The notes under the pieces: model-generated
Told to the model about the DNA's origin: nothing
Seen by the model: only the letters and a program-made list of their open reading frames with translations
Database searches by the model: none
Part shown: positions 9,668-19,500 of the stretch, piece after piece
How positions within the stretch are numbered: the first letter of the stretch is position 1
Layout: each line of letters opens with the position of its first letter
Assembly: GCA_049610385.1 (NCBI GenBank)
Contig: JBMYZL010000013.1
Span: forward strand, 1 to 64,000
Direction: 5' to 3'
Origin: JBMYZL01 sp049610385
GTDB lineage: Bacteria; Bacteroidota; Bacteroidia; Flavobacteriales_D; Sanyastnellaceae
Length of the DNA: 64,000 nucleotides
Position numbers and translations under genes: made by a program

Positions 9668-10357
9668 ATGTCACACCCATGCCCCAACCTCCAGCTGCTT
9701 TCCATCCACGTTCCCAAAACCGGTGGAACCTCATTCCGCAACACGTTGAAAGGGGTCTATGGCGAAACGTCTGTTGTCAGGGTCGATGCCATCAAGAGGG
9801 ATGGCCCCGTTCAAGTCAACAACAAGGCCATTCCTTCTGATGCTGCCATCGACGCACCAGTGATCCATGGACACCTGAAATGGAAATGCTGGGAAAACCG
9901 ATTTCAAAAATCCGACGCTCCTGTAAAAGTGATCACTTGGGTTCGTGACCCCGTAGAACGAGTGACTTCGCAGTATTACTACCTCGTCAACATCCTCGAG
10001 CGAGAACTGGATGAGCCCGGGAAAGGACTCAACATTCTGTCGAAGTTGTTGAAGACCTTCCCAGAGTTCATTCGCAATCCAAAGGTTCAAAACGTGATGA
10101 GGCGATATTTTAGCATCGAGAATTTGGATGCTCACATGGATTTTATCGGTGTTTTAGAGCATCGTGATGAGGACCTCAATCGTTTGGGCCAAATCCTCAA
10201 CTGGCCCCATTTCGAAGACCGCCAAGACAATCGGACCCATGACCGACCGTCACCCAAGCCTGAAGAAATCGACTTGATTCGCGCTTGCAATCAATCTGAC
10301 GTGCGTCTTTATGAACAGGTCATGGAATGGCGAGAAAAAGGACGTTACCTCCCATGA
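9668..10357 (+). CDS. sulfotransferase family 2-like protein
   Basis: A 229-residue protein with the short sulfotransferase layout: the PAPS 5' loop SIHVPKTGGTSFRNTL at about residues 12-27, and the 3'-phosphate strand TWVRDPVERVTSQYYYLVN in the middle. Between them lies a conserved HGHLKW-type segment. It is the first of three overlapping plus-strand sulfotransferase genes; its TGA overlaps the next ATG (ATGA at 10354-10357). Acceptor unknown. Confidence 0.88.
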   Translation: MSHPCPNLQLLSIHVPKTGGTSFRNTLKGVYGETSVVRVDAIKRDGPVQVNNKAIPSDAAIDAPVIHGHLKWKCWENRFQKSDAPVKVITWVRDPVERVTSQYYYLVNILERELDEPGKGLNILSKLLKTFPEFIRNPKVQNVMRRYFSIENLDAHMDFIGVLEHRDEDLNRLGQILNWPHFEDRQDNRTHDRPSPKPEEIDLIRACNQSDVRLYEQVMEWREKGRYLP

Positions 10358-10998
10358 GTACACCCCAGAAATATCTTTTGTTTCACATTCCAAAAACGGG
10401 TGGAACAACCATTTACAAAGAGTTCGAGCAATGGGTGGGACGGACGCGATTCAAGACCTACCGAAGAAAGTTTTTGCCTGAAGCGTTGAATGGAGTCACA
10501 TCAGAAACATTGGTGATCAATGGGCATTTCGATTACATGGATCTGGTGTCCAGGTTGGATTTGGAAGAATGGCGAATGATTGTGTGGCTTCGCCATCCTG
10601 TCAATCGGGTCATTTCGAATTACCACCATTTCATTCGCACACTCAACAATCCACACCCAAAAGCGTTGGACGTCGCGCAAAAAAACGCACATCGCCGGCA
10701 GGAATCCTTGCTTGAATATTGTGCTCGTGATGACAACAAAAACTCGATGTCCAAGCGTCTTCGCGGAGCGAAATTCAACGATTTCTATTTCATTGGCCAG
10801 CAGGAACGCCTCGAAGCTGACCTGATCCAACTGTCGACGCGCATCGGCATGCCAGCACGTGAAAATGTGCCTTTTCGAAACCAGGGTGAATACAAAAAGC
10901 CAAGTGCCGAAGTCTTGAACCAATTGCACAAATGGAACCAAGAGGATTTGGCGATGTGGAATGAATGGACAAGGCGATTGAAAGAACAGCAGTCATGA
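10354..10998 (+). CDS. sulfotransferase family 2-like protein
   Basis: A 214-residue paralogue of the preceding protein. The PAPS 5' loop is LFHIPKTGGTTIYKEF near residues 9-24, an INGHFDY segment follows, and the 3'-phosphate strand is VWLRHPVNRVISNYHHF. The start at 10354 is fixed by the ATGA overlap with the upstream gene; an in-frame upstream ATG at 10327 lies inside that gene and was rejected. Its stop overlaps the next start in the same way, so the three genes form a translationally coupled unit. Confidence 0.88.
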   Translation: MSTPQKYLLFHIPKTGGTTIYKEFEQWVGRTRFKTYRRKFLPEALNGVTSETLVINGHFDYMDLVSRLDLEEWRMIVWLRHPVNRVISNYHHFIRTLNNPHPKALDVAQKNAHRRQESLLEYCARDDNKNSMSKRLRGAKFNDFYFIGQQERLEADLIQLSTRIGMPARENVPFRNQGEYKKPSAEVLNQLHKWNQEDLAMWNEWTRRLKEQQS

Positions 10999-12098
10999 GG
11001 ACAACACCCTTTCGACCATTCGAACAAGTTTTTCTTCACGTCGGATTGCCCAAAACCGGTACAACGTCCATTCAGCAAAGCCTTCTCGTCAACCGACACG
11101 AACTCCAAGCGGGAGGGGTTCTCATCCCAAAATTTGAGCGGCGGAGAGCTGAAGCGGAAACGACCAACGCATCCCTGTTTTTGAACGCGGTCATCGGGGC
11201 ACGCATGACCAGCGAGAAGCGCAATCTGATCCTTGAACGCAACCTTGCGGCGTTCCAACGGGAATTGAGCAGCCGACCAGGTGATATGAAAACACTGGCA
11301 TTGTCAGGTGAGGCCATTTCCATGTGGTCTGAAGCCCAGTTGCGTGAGTTCAAGGATTGGGGAACTGCAGAAGGCCATTGGAACGAACACACGCGGTTTG
11401 AATTGCTTTATGTGGTCCGCAATTTTGTGGAATGGTTCCGGAAAATTGCCGAGCAACGCCTCATCAATGCACCGGAAGCAGATGATCTTATGCAATTGCG
11501 TGTGCAAATGCGAGAACAATTGTTGTCATTTGTGTCTGGTGCTCGGGCTGTGTTCGGACAGGAATGCATCACCTTTTGTTCATATGAAGAATTGTGCGCT
11601 TGCGACGGAGGGCTGTTGCGCGGATTTTCCGATTGGTTGGGCAAGCCTTTGACGCTGAATCCACTTGAAATGAACCCCAGTCGGACGTACGAGGTGTTGC
11701 ATCTGTTGCAGGCCTTGGGGCCGAAATGGCCCAATCGGCAAATCTTTGCGAACAAACTTCGTCACCTCCCAGGCCTGAATCCGGCTTGGTCGGAAAAGAT
11801 GGGCAAAGAGATGGAATTGTTTTGGCAACCTGTGGCAGAAACATGGACCGCATTAACAGGATGTAAGGTGCAATCGATCTGTGAGGGGGTGCTCGATTTA
11901 TCAAAGCCCGAGTTGTGGTCCACCACCTTTCTCGAATCACTTGAGCAAGTCGTGATGAACCATCTCAAGTGGGCGCATCGTCAAGACGAACTTCGAGTGG
12001 CGTTTGAACGCATCATCCAAGAGGAGGGCAGTCAATGGGCATCTGAATCCCTCGCACGAGTTCAAAACTTTTTACAGACTTTGGTTCCAAAAGCGTAA
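10995..12098 (+). CDS. sulfotransferase family protein
   Basis: A 367-residue protein of the longer sulfotransferase type. The 5' loop GLPKTGTTSIQQSLL lies near residues 16-30, and a VVRNFVEWFRKIAEQR segment fits the 3'-phosphate site. The start at 10995 overlaps the previous TGA (ATGA). It resembles the sulfotransferases at 7281-8444 and in the P450 fusion more than its two operon neighbours, so the operon mixes two subfamilies. Its 3' end overlaps the convergent sulfotransferase gene by 37 bases. Confidence 0.87.
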   Translation: MRTTPFRPFEQVFLHVGLPKTGTTSIQQSLLVNRHELQAGGVLIPKFERRRAEAETTNASLFLNAVIGARMTSEKRNLILERNLAAFQRELSSRPGDMKTLALSGEAISMWSEAQLREFKDWGTAEGHWNEHTRFELLYVVRNFVEWFRKIAEQRLINAPEADDLMQLRVQMREQLLSFVSGARAVFGQECITFCSYEELCACDGGLLRGFSDWLGKPLTLNPLEMNPSRTYEVLHLLQALGPKWPNRQIFANKLRHLPGLNPAWSEKMGKEMELFWQPVAETWTALTGCKVQSICEGVLDLSKPELWSTTFLESLEQVVMNHLKWAHRQDELRVAFERIIQEEGSQWASESLARVQNFLQTLVPKA

Positions 12099-13258
12099 CC
12101 GAACTGCACAAAGTCGCTTTCATAAATGTCATCAATCAGTTCGAGTTCCTCTCTCGAAAAATGCTTGGTGCAACTCCTGGTGCCTTGGCCAGGGACGTCC
12201 TCGAAGCGCTCGATGCGCAAGCCAGGGGCTGTTGCAAATTCGCCAAAAATGCCGAACGCCCATTCTGACTGAGGCCGAAGAAAGTGGACCAAGGGCTTGA
12301 CCATGCGTCGGGATTCTTGGAGCTTTTGGAGTGCACTGAGCAAGTCACTCGCTTCAGCCCATTGAATCAAACGATTTCGAAGCCGGTGAAGGCGAAGAAC
12401 CGGGTGGCAGACGAGAATTTTTTTTTGACTCTCTTGCCAACGCTCTTCTGAAGCCGCCTGAAAGTGCTGATACATGGGAACCGCTGGGGGCGCAGTCACT
12501 TCGAATGGCCAAGGTACCCCAGGAACCCGAACCAAAAAGCCATCTGAGGTTCGGACCTCTGGCCCCCGATCGTCAGCGAGCTTTTGACGAAGTGAAGGGC
12601 GGTCAATGCGATGGTAATCAACAACCCCCAAGGGATAACCAAACGTGTCAAAATCCTCCTCATAAAGCGCCAACATCATCGACTTCATCTCTGGTGAATA
12701 CAAATCCAAGGTGTCTTGCATGTTGAGAGATTTTGTCTGGTTGAGGTGTGGCAAGTCAATGGTGCTCAGATTCAATTGAGATGCCAAGGTGAGAATGTCC
12801 TGAGTAAGCGTCTCTTGATGCCCGACGAAGGAAAGTTTGATTTGGCCCAAATCGTCGCGCAACCAATCCACTTGTGGCAATCCTGGCGGAAGATTCAACG
12901 GCCAACCAATCAAGTTGCGCTCCATCACTTGAAAGACGAAAGCCCTAAAGTCCAGACCCTCCACCGTGTGATTGTTTTCCCTTTGAAGATATCGGAACAA
13001 TGAAGCCAAACGCGTCCACGGATTGCGCACAAAACTGAATGTGAATGCTTTGTCCCAGGCCGAGCGCCCTACCGACCGAATGATGTGACGCACCGTGTAA
13101 TGTTTCAGCGAACGGGCGATGTCAATTTCCTCGAAGGGCAGCGTTCGCCGAATGCTTGTGCCACCCGTCTTTTTGATGTGCACAAAAATGACATCTTCGC
13201 GGCCTTTGAAGTGAAAACTGTGTGGGGAAAACGAACGGCCGAGTTGAGGGTGCTTCAC
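12062..13258 (-). CDS. sulfotransferase family 2-like protein with a duplicated C-terminal motif
   Basis: A 398-residue protein. The N-terminal half is a complete short sulfotransferase: 5' loop FVHIKKTGGTSIRRTL, 3'-phosphate strand FSFVRNPWTRLASLF, and a C-terminal signature LYEEDFDTFGYPLG near residue 215. The second half (about 230-398) has no P-loop but ends with a second signature, IYESDFVQFGYAFG, so it looks like a degenerate second sulfotransferase domain or a duplicated tail. The start is GTG at 13258, overlapping the upstream stop (GTGA). It is the terminal gene of the third arm and converges on the neighbouring plus-strand operon with a 37-bp overlap. Confidence 0.85.
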   Translation of the reverse strand: MKHPQLGRSFSPHSFHFKGREDVIFVHIKKTGGTSIRRTLPFEEIDIARSLKHYTVRHIIRSVGRSAWDKAFTFSFVRNPWTRLASLFRYLQRENNHTVEGLDFRAFVFQVMERNLIGWPLNLPPGLPQVDWLRDDLGQIKLSFVGHQETLTQDILTLASQLNLSTIDLPHLNQTKSLNMQDTLDLYSPEMKSMMLALYEEDFDTFGYPLGVVDYHRIDRPSLRQKLADDRGPEVRTSDGFLVRVPGVPWPFEVTAPPAVPMYQHFQAASEERWQESQKKILVCHPVLRLHRLRNRLIQWAEASDLLSALQKLQESRRMVKPLVHFLRPQSEWAFGIFGEFATAPGLRIERFEDVPGQGTRSCTKHFSREELELIDDIYESDFVQFGYAFGTKVCKKF

Positions 13259-13896
13259 AATCGATCCGGGTACATGGGGTAACCAAACCGTTCAAAGTCT
13301 TCATGACAGAATTCCCGAACCATGTCGCGCATGGCCGGGGTATATTCGCCTTTGAATCCCTCAGGTTCAAAGCTTTGATTTTGATGAGGGAAGGTCTCGA
13401 GCGTCATCATCTCATGGCCTTTTGCAAAGGCCATGAGTTCGGATTCGAGATTCTCGAAACGCAAAAGATGAACATGATCCTGAAAAACCCCATGTTCTTT
13501 GAGGTAGTCAGACTGCGGTCGCCCCACATTTGTGTCATTGCAGTAGCTTGGCAAACGCTGCAGGAATTCGTCAAATGAAAACAAGTCCTTTCCTGCCTCC
13601 ACTCGTTTTCTCATGCGATATTGCCAATAGGATTTCATCCGATCAAAGGGTTCGCGCACCACCGCGAAAAACCGCAATTCTGAAAATCTCTGGGGATCCA
13701 TCATTTTCTTCATCTCATCGTAACGCACATGTTTTCGCCCCGTTGCATTCGAAATTTTGGGCATCTTCAGGTAGCGCCGAATGCTTGTGCCCCCGGTTTT
13801 TGTGATGTGGACGAAAGCCCAGTCCGTGTTGGGCACGAGAAAGCTGTACGGCTTGTCTTCCATCTTCGAGTCAAGGTTGAGGTTGGAGCAGTTCAT
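13255..13896 (-). CDS. sulfotransferase family 2-like protein
   Basis: About 213 residues. The 5' loop FVHITKTGGTSIRRYL is nearly the same as in the next gene, the 3'-phosphate strand is FAVVREPFDRMKSYW, and the C-terminal signature is FCHEDFERFGYPMYP; the two proteins are clearly paralogues. Start uncertain: ATG at 13896 is used, and ATG at 13863 (MEDKPYSF) is equally possible. The reading frame is open further upstream to an ATG at 14091, but that stretch is basic, Cys-rich and unlike the family. The stop overlaps the next GTG start. Confidence 0.85.
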   Translation of the reverse strand: MNCSNLNLDSKMEDKPYSFLVPNTDWAFVHITKTGGTSIRRYLKMPKISNATGRKHVRYDEMKKMMDPQRFSELRFFAVVREPFDRMKSYWQYRMRKRVEAGKDLFSFDEFLQRLPSYCNDTNVGRPQSDYLKEHGVFQDHVHLLRFENLESELMAFAKGHEMMTLETFPHQNQSFEPEGFKGEYTPAMRDMVREFCHEDFERFGYPMYPDRL

Positions 13897-14140
13897 GTTG
13901 TTGCAAAATACGCCAAAGTTCTCGGCCGACATCTCCAGAAAACCGCATTGCGTTTTTGCCCAAACAGTTGATTGATGTCGGCAACACCTTCGAATCGATG
14001 GGCCGCACCGGTATGGAGCGCCCCGACTGCAAAAGTTCCCTGACGCTGACGCTGTTCGGGTAGAAGTTTGAAATTGGCCGTTGTAAGCCATGCCCTTCGG
14101 TCCGTGGATACGCAGAGCAATCTCCCAAGCATTCCGAAAA

Positions 14141-16234
14141 TCATGAGGACAAATACACCCGCATGGTGAGCCAGGCCATTTTCATCCAATTGAACCGATG
14201 AGCCTGCACAAACGCCTTATCTGCAAGCGAATCGCGGAGGTGTCTGTCTCGATTGATTGCAGCCATGGCATCGGCAATGGCCTCGGTATCTGAGGGATCA
14301 ACGAGCAACCCGCCATCCCCTACGACTTCAGGCATCGAACTGACATTGCTGGCAATGACCGGGGTTTTGCAGCACATCGCTTCCAGCGGTGGCAAGCCAA
14401 ACCCTTCATAAAACGACAAATAACAAAGGGCAAGGGCACGACTGTAAAGAGCCGGCAAGTCGTGGTCGTCCACGAAACCGACAAAGCGAAGTCGTGGGTT
14501 AGTGAGACGATCATCGGCCGTGAGTTGGTCCATTTTCCAGCCCATTTTACCAGATATCACAAGATCCACATCCGCACCTGTTTTGTCGATGAATCGGAAG
14601 AATGCTGCCAATGTGCCTTCGAGGTTTTTCCGGGGCTCGAGGGTGTTCAAAACCAGGAAAAAGGGACGCTCGGGGTTCAGATCAAGCTTCTTGGCCACTT
14701 CCCGCCACCGATCTGGGTCGTGGACGGGCTGAAACAGGTCCCAGTTCGCACCTTCCAGGGCAAGGTGGATGCGGTCCTCGCGGATGCCCTCCTTTTCAAC
14801 CAGATCGTGCTTCGTGTTATTCGAAATCGCCATGAACTCGGACTGACGAAGGTCGGCAAGGCGCATGCCGCTCGCGGCCATCAGAATGTTTCCTTCCTCA
14901 TGGTATTCCGGGAACAAGCGATCAGTCATGTCGTGAAACGTGATCAGCCACCGTGCGCGAATTTCCGCAGTCGCTGGTGCCCATTGGGGCAGCATCATAT
15001 GAACAACATCCCAGTATGCCGATGCTCGATCTATCGGAAGTCGCTTTGCATTCCACCATTTTTCCAGCTTCCAGCCGATGCGGCCAAGAACGGGGCCTTT
15101 CCAAGCGCCGACGAGCATGCGACCTAAAGCCCCAGGCACCCGGCGAAAGACCCAGAGAGGTCTGTGGACGAGCCATTTTCTACACCGTTTTTCGCGGGCG
15201 TTCAAATCAAGCGTGGCACGCCGAGCAGTGGGCAGCCGCCGAAGTGCAGGCAGGCCTTCAGACCGGTGCCGTTCAATACACTGATAGAGATTTTCGCGGT
15301 GCTTTTCGTAGGCAGAAAGAGACAAGATTTGGTCTGACTTCAGGGCCAAATCCACCTCCACCCGCCCCGCGAGCTTCTGCTCCAACTCATGAATCCCATT
15401 GATTAGCTCAATCGTGTAGCGCCAAGTCCCGTCTCGGGGGGGGTCCTCAATATTCCCTACCTGCATCAACACCCGCGTGGCCGAATCACGCGGTTCAGCG
15501 ATCGCAGGCCTTTCACAGGCGCCATACCCCCATTTTTCCAATGTGTCGCCGTGCAGTAGCCAGAAAAGGTCATGGACATCCGACGGCATCTCATCCCGCC
15601 AGCTGCCCACTTTTCCCCGACGAAAATTGCGTTCAGCAATTTCTTGTTCGCTCAAATTGTAATCAGAATCCGACTTGGTGTTCCCGTATTCGGCATTTCC
15701 GGAACGCAATGTTTCGAAAGTCGGTAGGGCGTCATGGTCAGGCTCTGGAAGGTCGAAGAAGGGGCGGAGCCGCTCGATTTGACCGATGGGGTCGACAATC
15801 AGATCTTCAAATCGGACAACGACGTGTGCAACTTCCGACCATTTTTCCACGTGCTGCGACCAGCCGCCTCCGAAAAAACTCTCGCCCGGCGCAACAGCGG
15901 CCTCGTAAAGATTGACTTCGAAATCCGAGAAAGGCGCGGCCCAATCTTTTCGGTGATGCGCCCCCGAAACCAAAGCATCTCGCCCGTCACGAATCAAATA
16001 AACCGCCACATGGCCATCTTCTATGCGCATCCCTGCTGGCAATTCAGACGGCAACATGTGCGTTTTGATGGCCCTGTAATCGAACCAATTCTCTGAAACC
16101 TCTCGATTAGGCTCATTGAAAAAGCTTTCTGATGGAATCCCATAGACCCGATGCAACACATTTCTGAAGAATGTATTGCCAGATCGAGGATACGAGGCAA
16201 TCCAAAGGCGCTGCTGATCTCGGGATTCTGACAT
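14141..16234 (-). CDS. sulfotransferase-GT4 glycosyltransferase fusion
   Basis: A 697-residue bifunctional candidate. Residues 1 to about 250 are a Sulfotransfer_1-type domain: 5' loop SYPRSGNTFFRN near residue 14, and 3' motif LIRDGRDALVSGAHH. A basic linker (about 250-400) contains a coiled or amphipathic stretch. Residues about 400-697 are a GT-B, GT4-like glycosyltransferase: acceptor-side LITFHDMTDRLFPEYH, the donor-domain segment NTLEPRKNLEGTLAAF, and EGFGLPPLE, the E-x7-E nucleotide-sugar motif. It would transfer a sugar and a sulfuryl group, perhaps to the same acceptor. It is the first gene of the third arm; about 240 bp separate it from the next gene. Confidence 0.9.
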   Translation of the reverse strand: MSESRDQQRLWIASYPRSGNTFFRNVLHRVYGIPSESFFNEPNREVSENWFDYRAIKTHMLPSELPAGMRIEDGHVAVYLIRDGRDALVSGAHHRKDWAAPFSDFEVNLYEAAVAPGESFFGGGWSQHVEKWSEVAHVVVRFEDLIVDPIGQIERLRPFFDLPEPDHDALPTFETLRSGNAEYGNTKSDSDYNLSEQEIAERNFRRGKVGSWRDEMPSDVHDLFWLLHGDTLEKWGYGACERPAIAEPRDSATRVLMQVGNIEDPPRDGTWRYTIELINGIHELEQKLAGRVEVDLALKSDQILSLSAYEKHRENLYQCIERHRSEGLPALRRLPTARRATLDLNAREKRCRKWLVHRPLWVFRRVPGALGRMLVGAWKGPVLGRIGWKLEKWWNAKRLPIDRASAYWDVVHMMLPQWAPATAEIRARWLITFHDMTDRLFPEYHEEGNILMAASGMRLADLRQSEFMAISNNTKHDLVEKEGIREDRIHLALEGANWDLFQPVHDPDRWREVAKKLDLNPERPFFLVLNTLEPRKNLEGTLAAFFRFIDKTGADVDLVISGKMGWKMDQLTADDRLTNPRLRFVGFVDDHDLPALYSRALALCYLSFYEGFGLPPLEAMCCKTPVIASNVSSMPEVVGDGGLLVDPSDTEAIADAMAAINRDRHLRDSLADKAFVQAHRFNWMKMAWLTMRVYLSS

Positions 16235-16565
16235 GAGCTATGCAAATAAAACTTGCGGATAAAGCTGTTTTGAAAGCGCCCACATTCGTTTTTCACGAGG
16301 CTCTGTGCATGAACCATGCGCCCCACTCAAAATCATCTTTTCCAAATTCTGAATACATGTAAAACCTTGTTTTTCAACATCTTGAAAGGGGTGCCGGCAG
16401 GAGATTCCATTGCGTGGAAGGATTCAACAAAATCACCTCAATAGTACTCCATGTGGCTGTACGCGCTGAAGTCGTCATCGGCTTGGTGAGTTGGCATCAA
16501 GATGGGACGCGAAAAAAGACGCCCCGGTGGAGGGCGCCTCTCAAAAAATCAAAAAAGGACTGGCG
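16235..16565. other. intergenic region between the giant surface gene and the sulfotransferase-GT4 gene
   Basis: About 330 bases with no supported reading frame. It contains the intrinsic terminator of the giant gene (16512-16541) and presumably the promoter of the sulfotransferase-GT4 gene; no clear -7 element was found. Confidence 0.5.
16512..16541 (-). terminator. intrinsic terminator of the giant surface protein gene
   Basis: On the minus strand a 9-bp stem (two wobble pairs) built on CGCCC / GGGCG with a 7-nt loop is followed by TCTTTTTTC. It begins 25 bp after the stop of the 2439-residue protein gene. Confidence 0.7.
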
Positions 16566-19500
16566 TCATTCGCACACCCCACCGAACGAAGAAAGGAGAA
16601 GCAAAAGATCCGGAACACCCACCTGACCGTCTTGGTCCAAATCAGGGCACGTAGATGGACCGCCGCCTGGATTCAATTCAAATTCGCAACTTCCGTCATC
16701 GTCGTCTGCGTCCGGATCGTAGTTGGTTGCCGATTCGTACGTACAGCCCGTGGCACCGGCATTGCAATAGCCGTTGGGGTCGACAACGGTCACCTCCACC
16801 GTGGCGAAACTCATGATTCCGTTGCTGTCTTCTGAAATCACGGAGACCGTCACTGGTGCTCCCAAGTGCATACAATTGAAATCCGTTTGCAACACGCTGG
16901 TATACATAACCTCCCCACAATCGTCCGTCACCGCCTCGGCCAGCACAGCCGTAGTGTTGATGAACGCTTCTCCGTTTTCATTGAGTTCCAATTCGAAGTC
17001 TTCAGTCAGGATCACCGGTCCATCTGCGTCAGCCACACATGTGCCGTCGTCCTCGGTTGCGGCTGCATCGTAATTGCATGCCGCCGTGTCGGTGCAGCCA
17101 GCCACTTCGGACTCGTCGCAAACCCCGTCGGCGTCGGCGTCGTTGGCACACGCCCCTTCACAGTTGGCATATGGCACAGGTAGGGTACCATCGCAGTCAC
17201 AATAGACCCCTTCGATGGTAAACGGTGTTCCGGGATGGACGCCGCCTCCGAAGGTGTTCTGAATGATCCAATGGTTCGTGAATTCGTCACTGCCCAACTC
17301 GGTCAACTCCAAAATCGCCAGGTCTGGGCTGTTGCCATTTCCGTCGTACAGCACATTGAAAACGCCAAACGTCCCAACCACGCCGTTGCGCACGATGACC
17401 AGCGGCAAATCATTGGCAATCGCCAGTTCCAACTCCGCTTGGTGAGCCAAGGCCAAATCCTGGTCCATGCCCAACAACCAACGCGACCATTTCCCATCAT
17501 CGGCACCGTACGTTTCCGCAACGAAGGTCAAGTCCAACCCACTGCCACCGCAGTTGCCGCAAACATCATCTTCCAAGCAGCTGCCGTCGTCGTCCGTCGC
17601 GTCTGCATCGTAGTTGCAGGCATCACTGTCCGTGCAACCCGGCACCTCCAATTCATCGCAGACGCCGTCTCCATCCGTGTCGTGCAAGCACGTGCCCTCG
17701 CAGTCGTAATGCATATCGGCCAGGTTTCCATCGCAATCGCAGTAGACCCCTTGGATGGTGAAAGACGTTCCGGGGTGAACGGGTCCTTCAAAGGATTCAA
17801 TCAATAGCCAATAATCCGTGAATTCATCGCTGCCCAAAGTCGTCAACTCAAGGAGGGCCAAATCTGGACTGTATCCATTGCCACCATATAACAAATTGAA
17901 TATGCTGAATGTCCCTACGATGCCGTTGTGTTCAATCACAAGGGGCAAGTCATTGGCAATGGCCAATTCGAATTCAGCTTGATGAGCCATTGCCACCTCT
18001 TGATTCATACCCAGCAGCCAGCGAAGCCAGTTGCCGCCATCGGCTCCGTAGGTTTCCGCAACAAACGTCAAATCCAGATCAGTACCGCCGCACGCGCCGC
18101 ACGCGTCTGCCTCCAAGCAGCTGCCGTCTTCATCCGTTGCGTCTGCATCGTAGTTGCAAGCGGCATCGTCTGTGCAGCCCCAAACAGCTGGGGTCGTCAC
18201 AGCGGCAATTTCCAAGGCTGGACCCGGCGAAGTCGTGGGGTATTGGCCGTAGTAATCGTATCCGCGGAAGACCATGCACTCGCCTGGAGCGAGGAAAATG
18301 GGAGCCAATGAATAGATCGACTGAGGGCCTTGAATCCAAGGATTGACGCCGCACGACGGATTCCCTTCTTCATCCGCTGCATACAACATCACATAATCCT
18401 GCGACAGATTGTCATCGTTCAAGTCGACAAAACTCACGTACTCACCCAGCCCATCTGCCGGTGCGCACACTTGGATGAATGGCCCAAACGCATATTGGCC
18501 GTACACCGGAGAGGTCTCTGGATGGTCCAAAGGACAGTCGCACGAGGTGCCCTGCTCCGGTCCGCCGCAAACACCACACGCATTGAGGTACTGGCACGAG
18601 CCGTCGTCGTCCGTGGCATTCGGATCGTACGAACACGAATTCGTGTCGGTGCAGCCCGGGATTTCTTCCTGATCACACACCCCATCTCCATCCGTGTCCA
18701 TGTCGCAAGAACCGTCGCAGTTGCGCCAGAGCTCCGGGATGGACCCGTCGCAATCGCAATACACATCGAGAAGGTCCAAGGTGGATCCGCCGGGCAACCC
18801 GCCTTCGAAATACGCAGAGAGCAAGAACGACTCAGGCGCTTCGCCGGGCATCTTGAAGTACATCAATTGCTTATCCGACAGGTACCCTGTGTTGGTGCAG
18901 TTTCCGTCGCAAGCCACGAAGTCAAATTCGAGAAGCAATGCGGCGCCCGTGGGTGCAGTGAGCGTGGCCATGGCATTGCGAGAACCCGCGCGGTTCAATT
19001 CCAAGAGGTGCATTTGAACCCATGCCGTGTCCATGGCGATGTAGTTCTGCGTCCAAGTCGTGCTGTTTTGATTCGCGAGAATTTCAACAGACAAACCCAA
19101 GCCACCACCTGCGCATTCGCCACAGGCATCTTCTTGAGCGCACGAACCATCATCCACCGTCGCTTCGGGGTTGTAGTTGCAAGCGCTCGCCTGGGTGCAG
19201 CCGGGCACACACGTCGAGCCGTCGCCTCCACACACCCCACACGCATCGACGACTTCACCGCAATCGCACGATTGGTTCACCGTATTGGCATAATCAAAGT
19301 CGCACGAACCGCAGTTGTCCGGGTAGTAGCACAATTGTTCATGAATGGCTGTGCCGTATTCCGCTTCCAACCAATCCGCGTCGGCGTCAGCCGCTGGATT
19401 GTAGTTGCAAGCCTCCGGATCGGCGCACCCAATTTCCTCGGGGAAGTCACCCTTGATGCACCGCACAGAACGGTGATCGCGGCGATAATTGTTGCAGCCA

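Noticed and set aside
13897..14091. 65-residue N-terminal extension of the sulfotransferase at 13255-13896
   Set aside because: Although open to an ATG, it is basic, Cys-rich and unlike the family, and overlaps other equally open frames.
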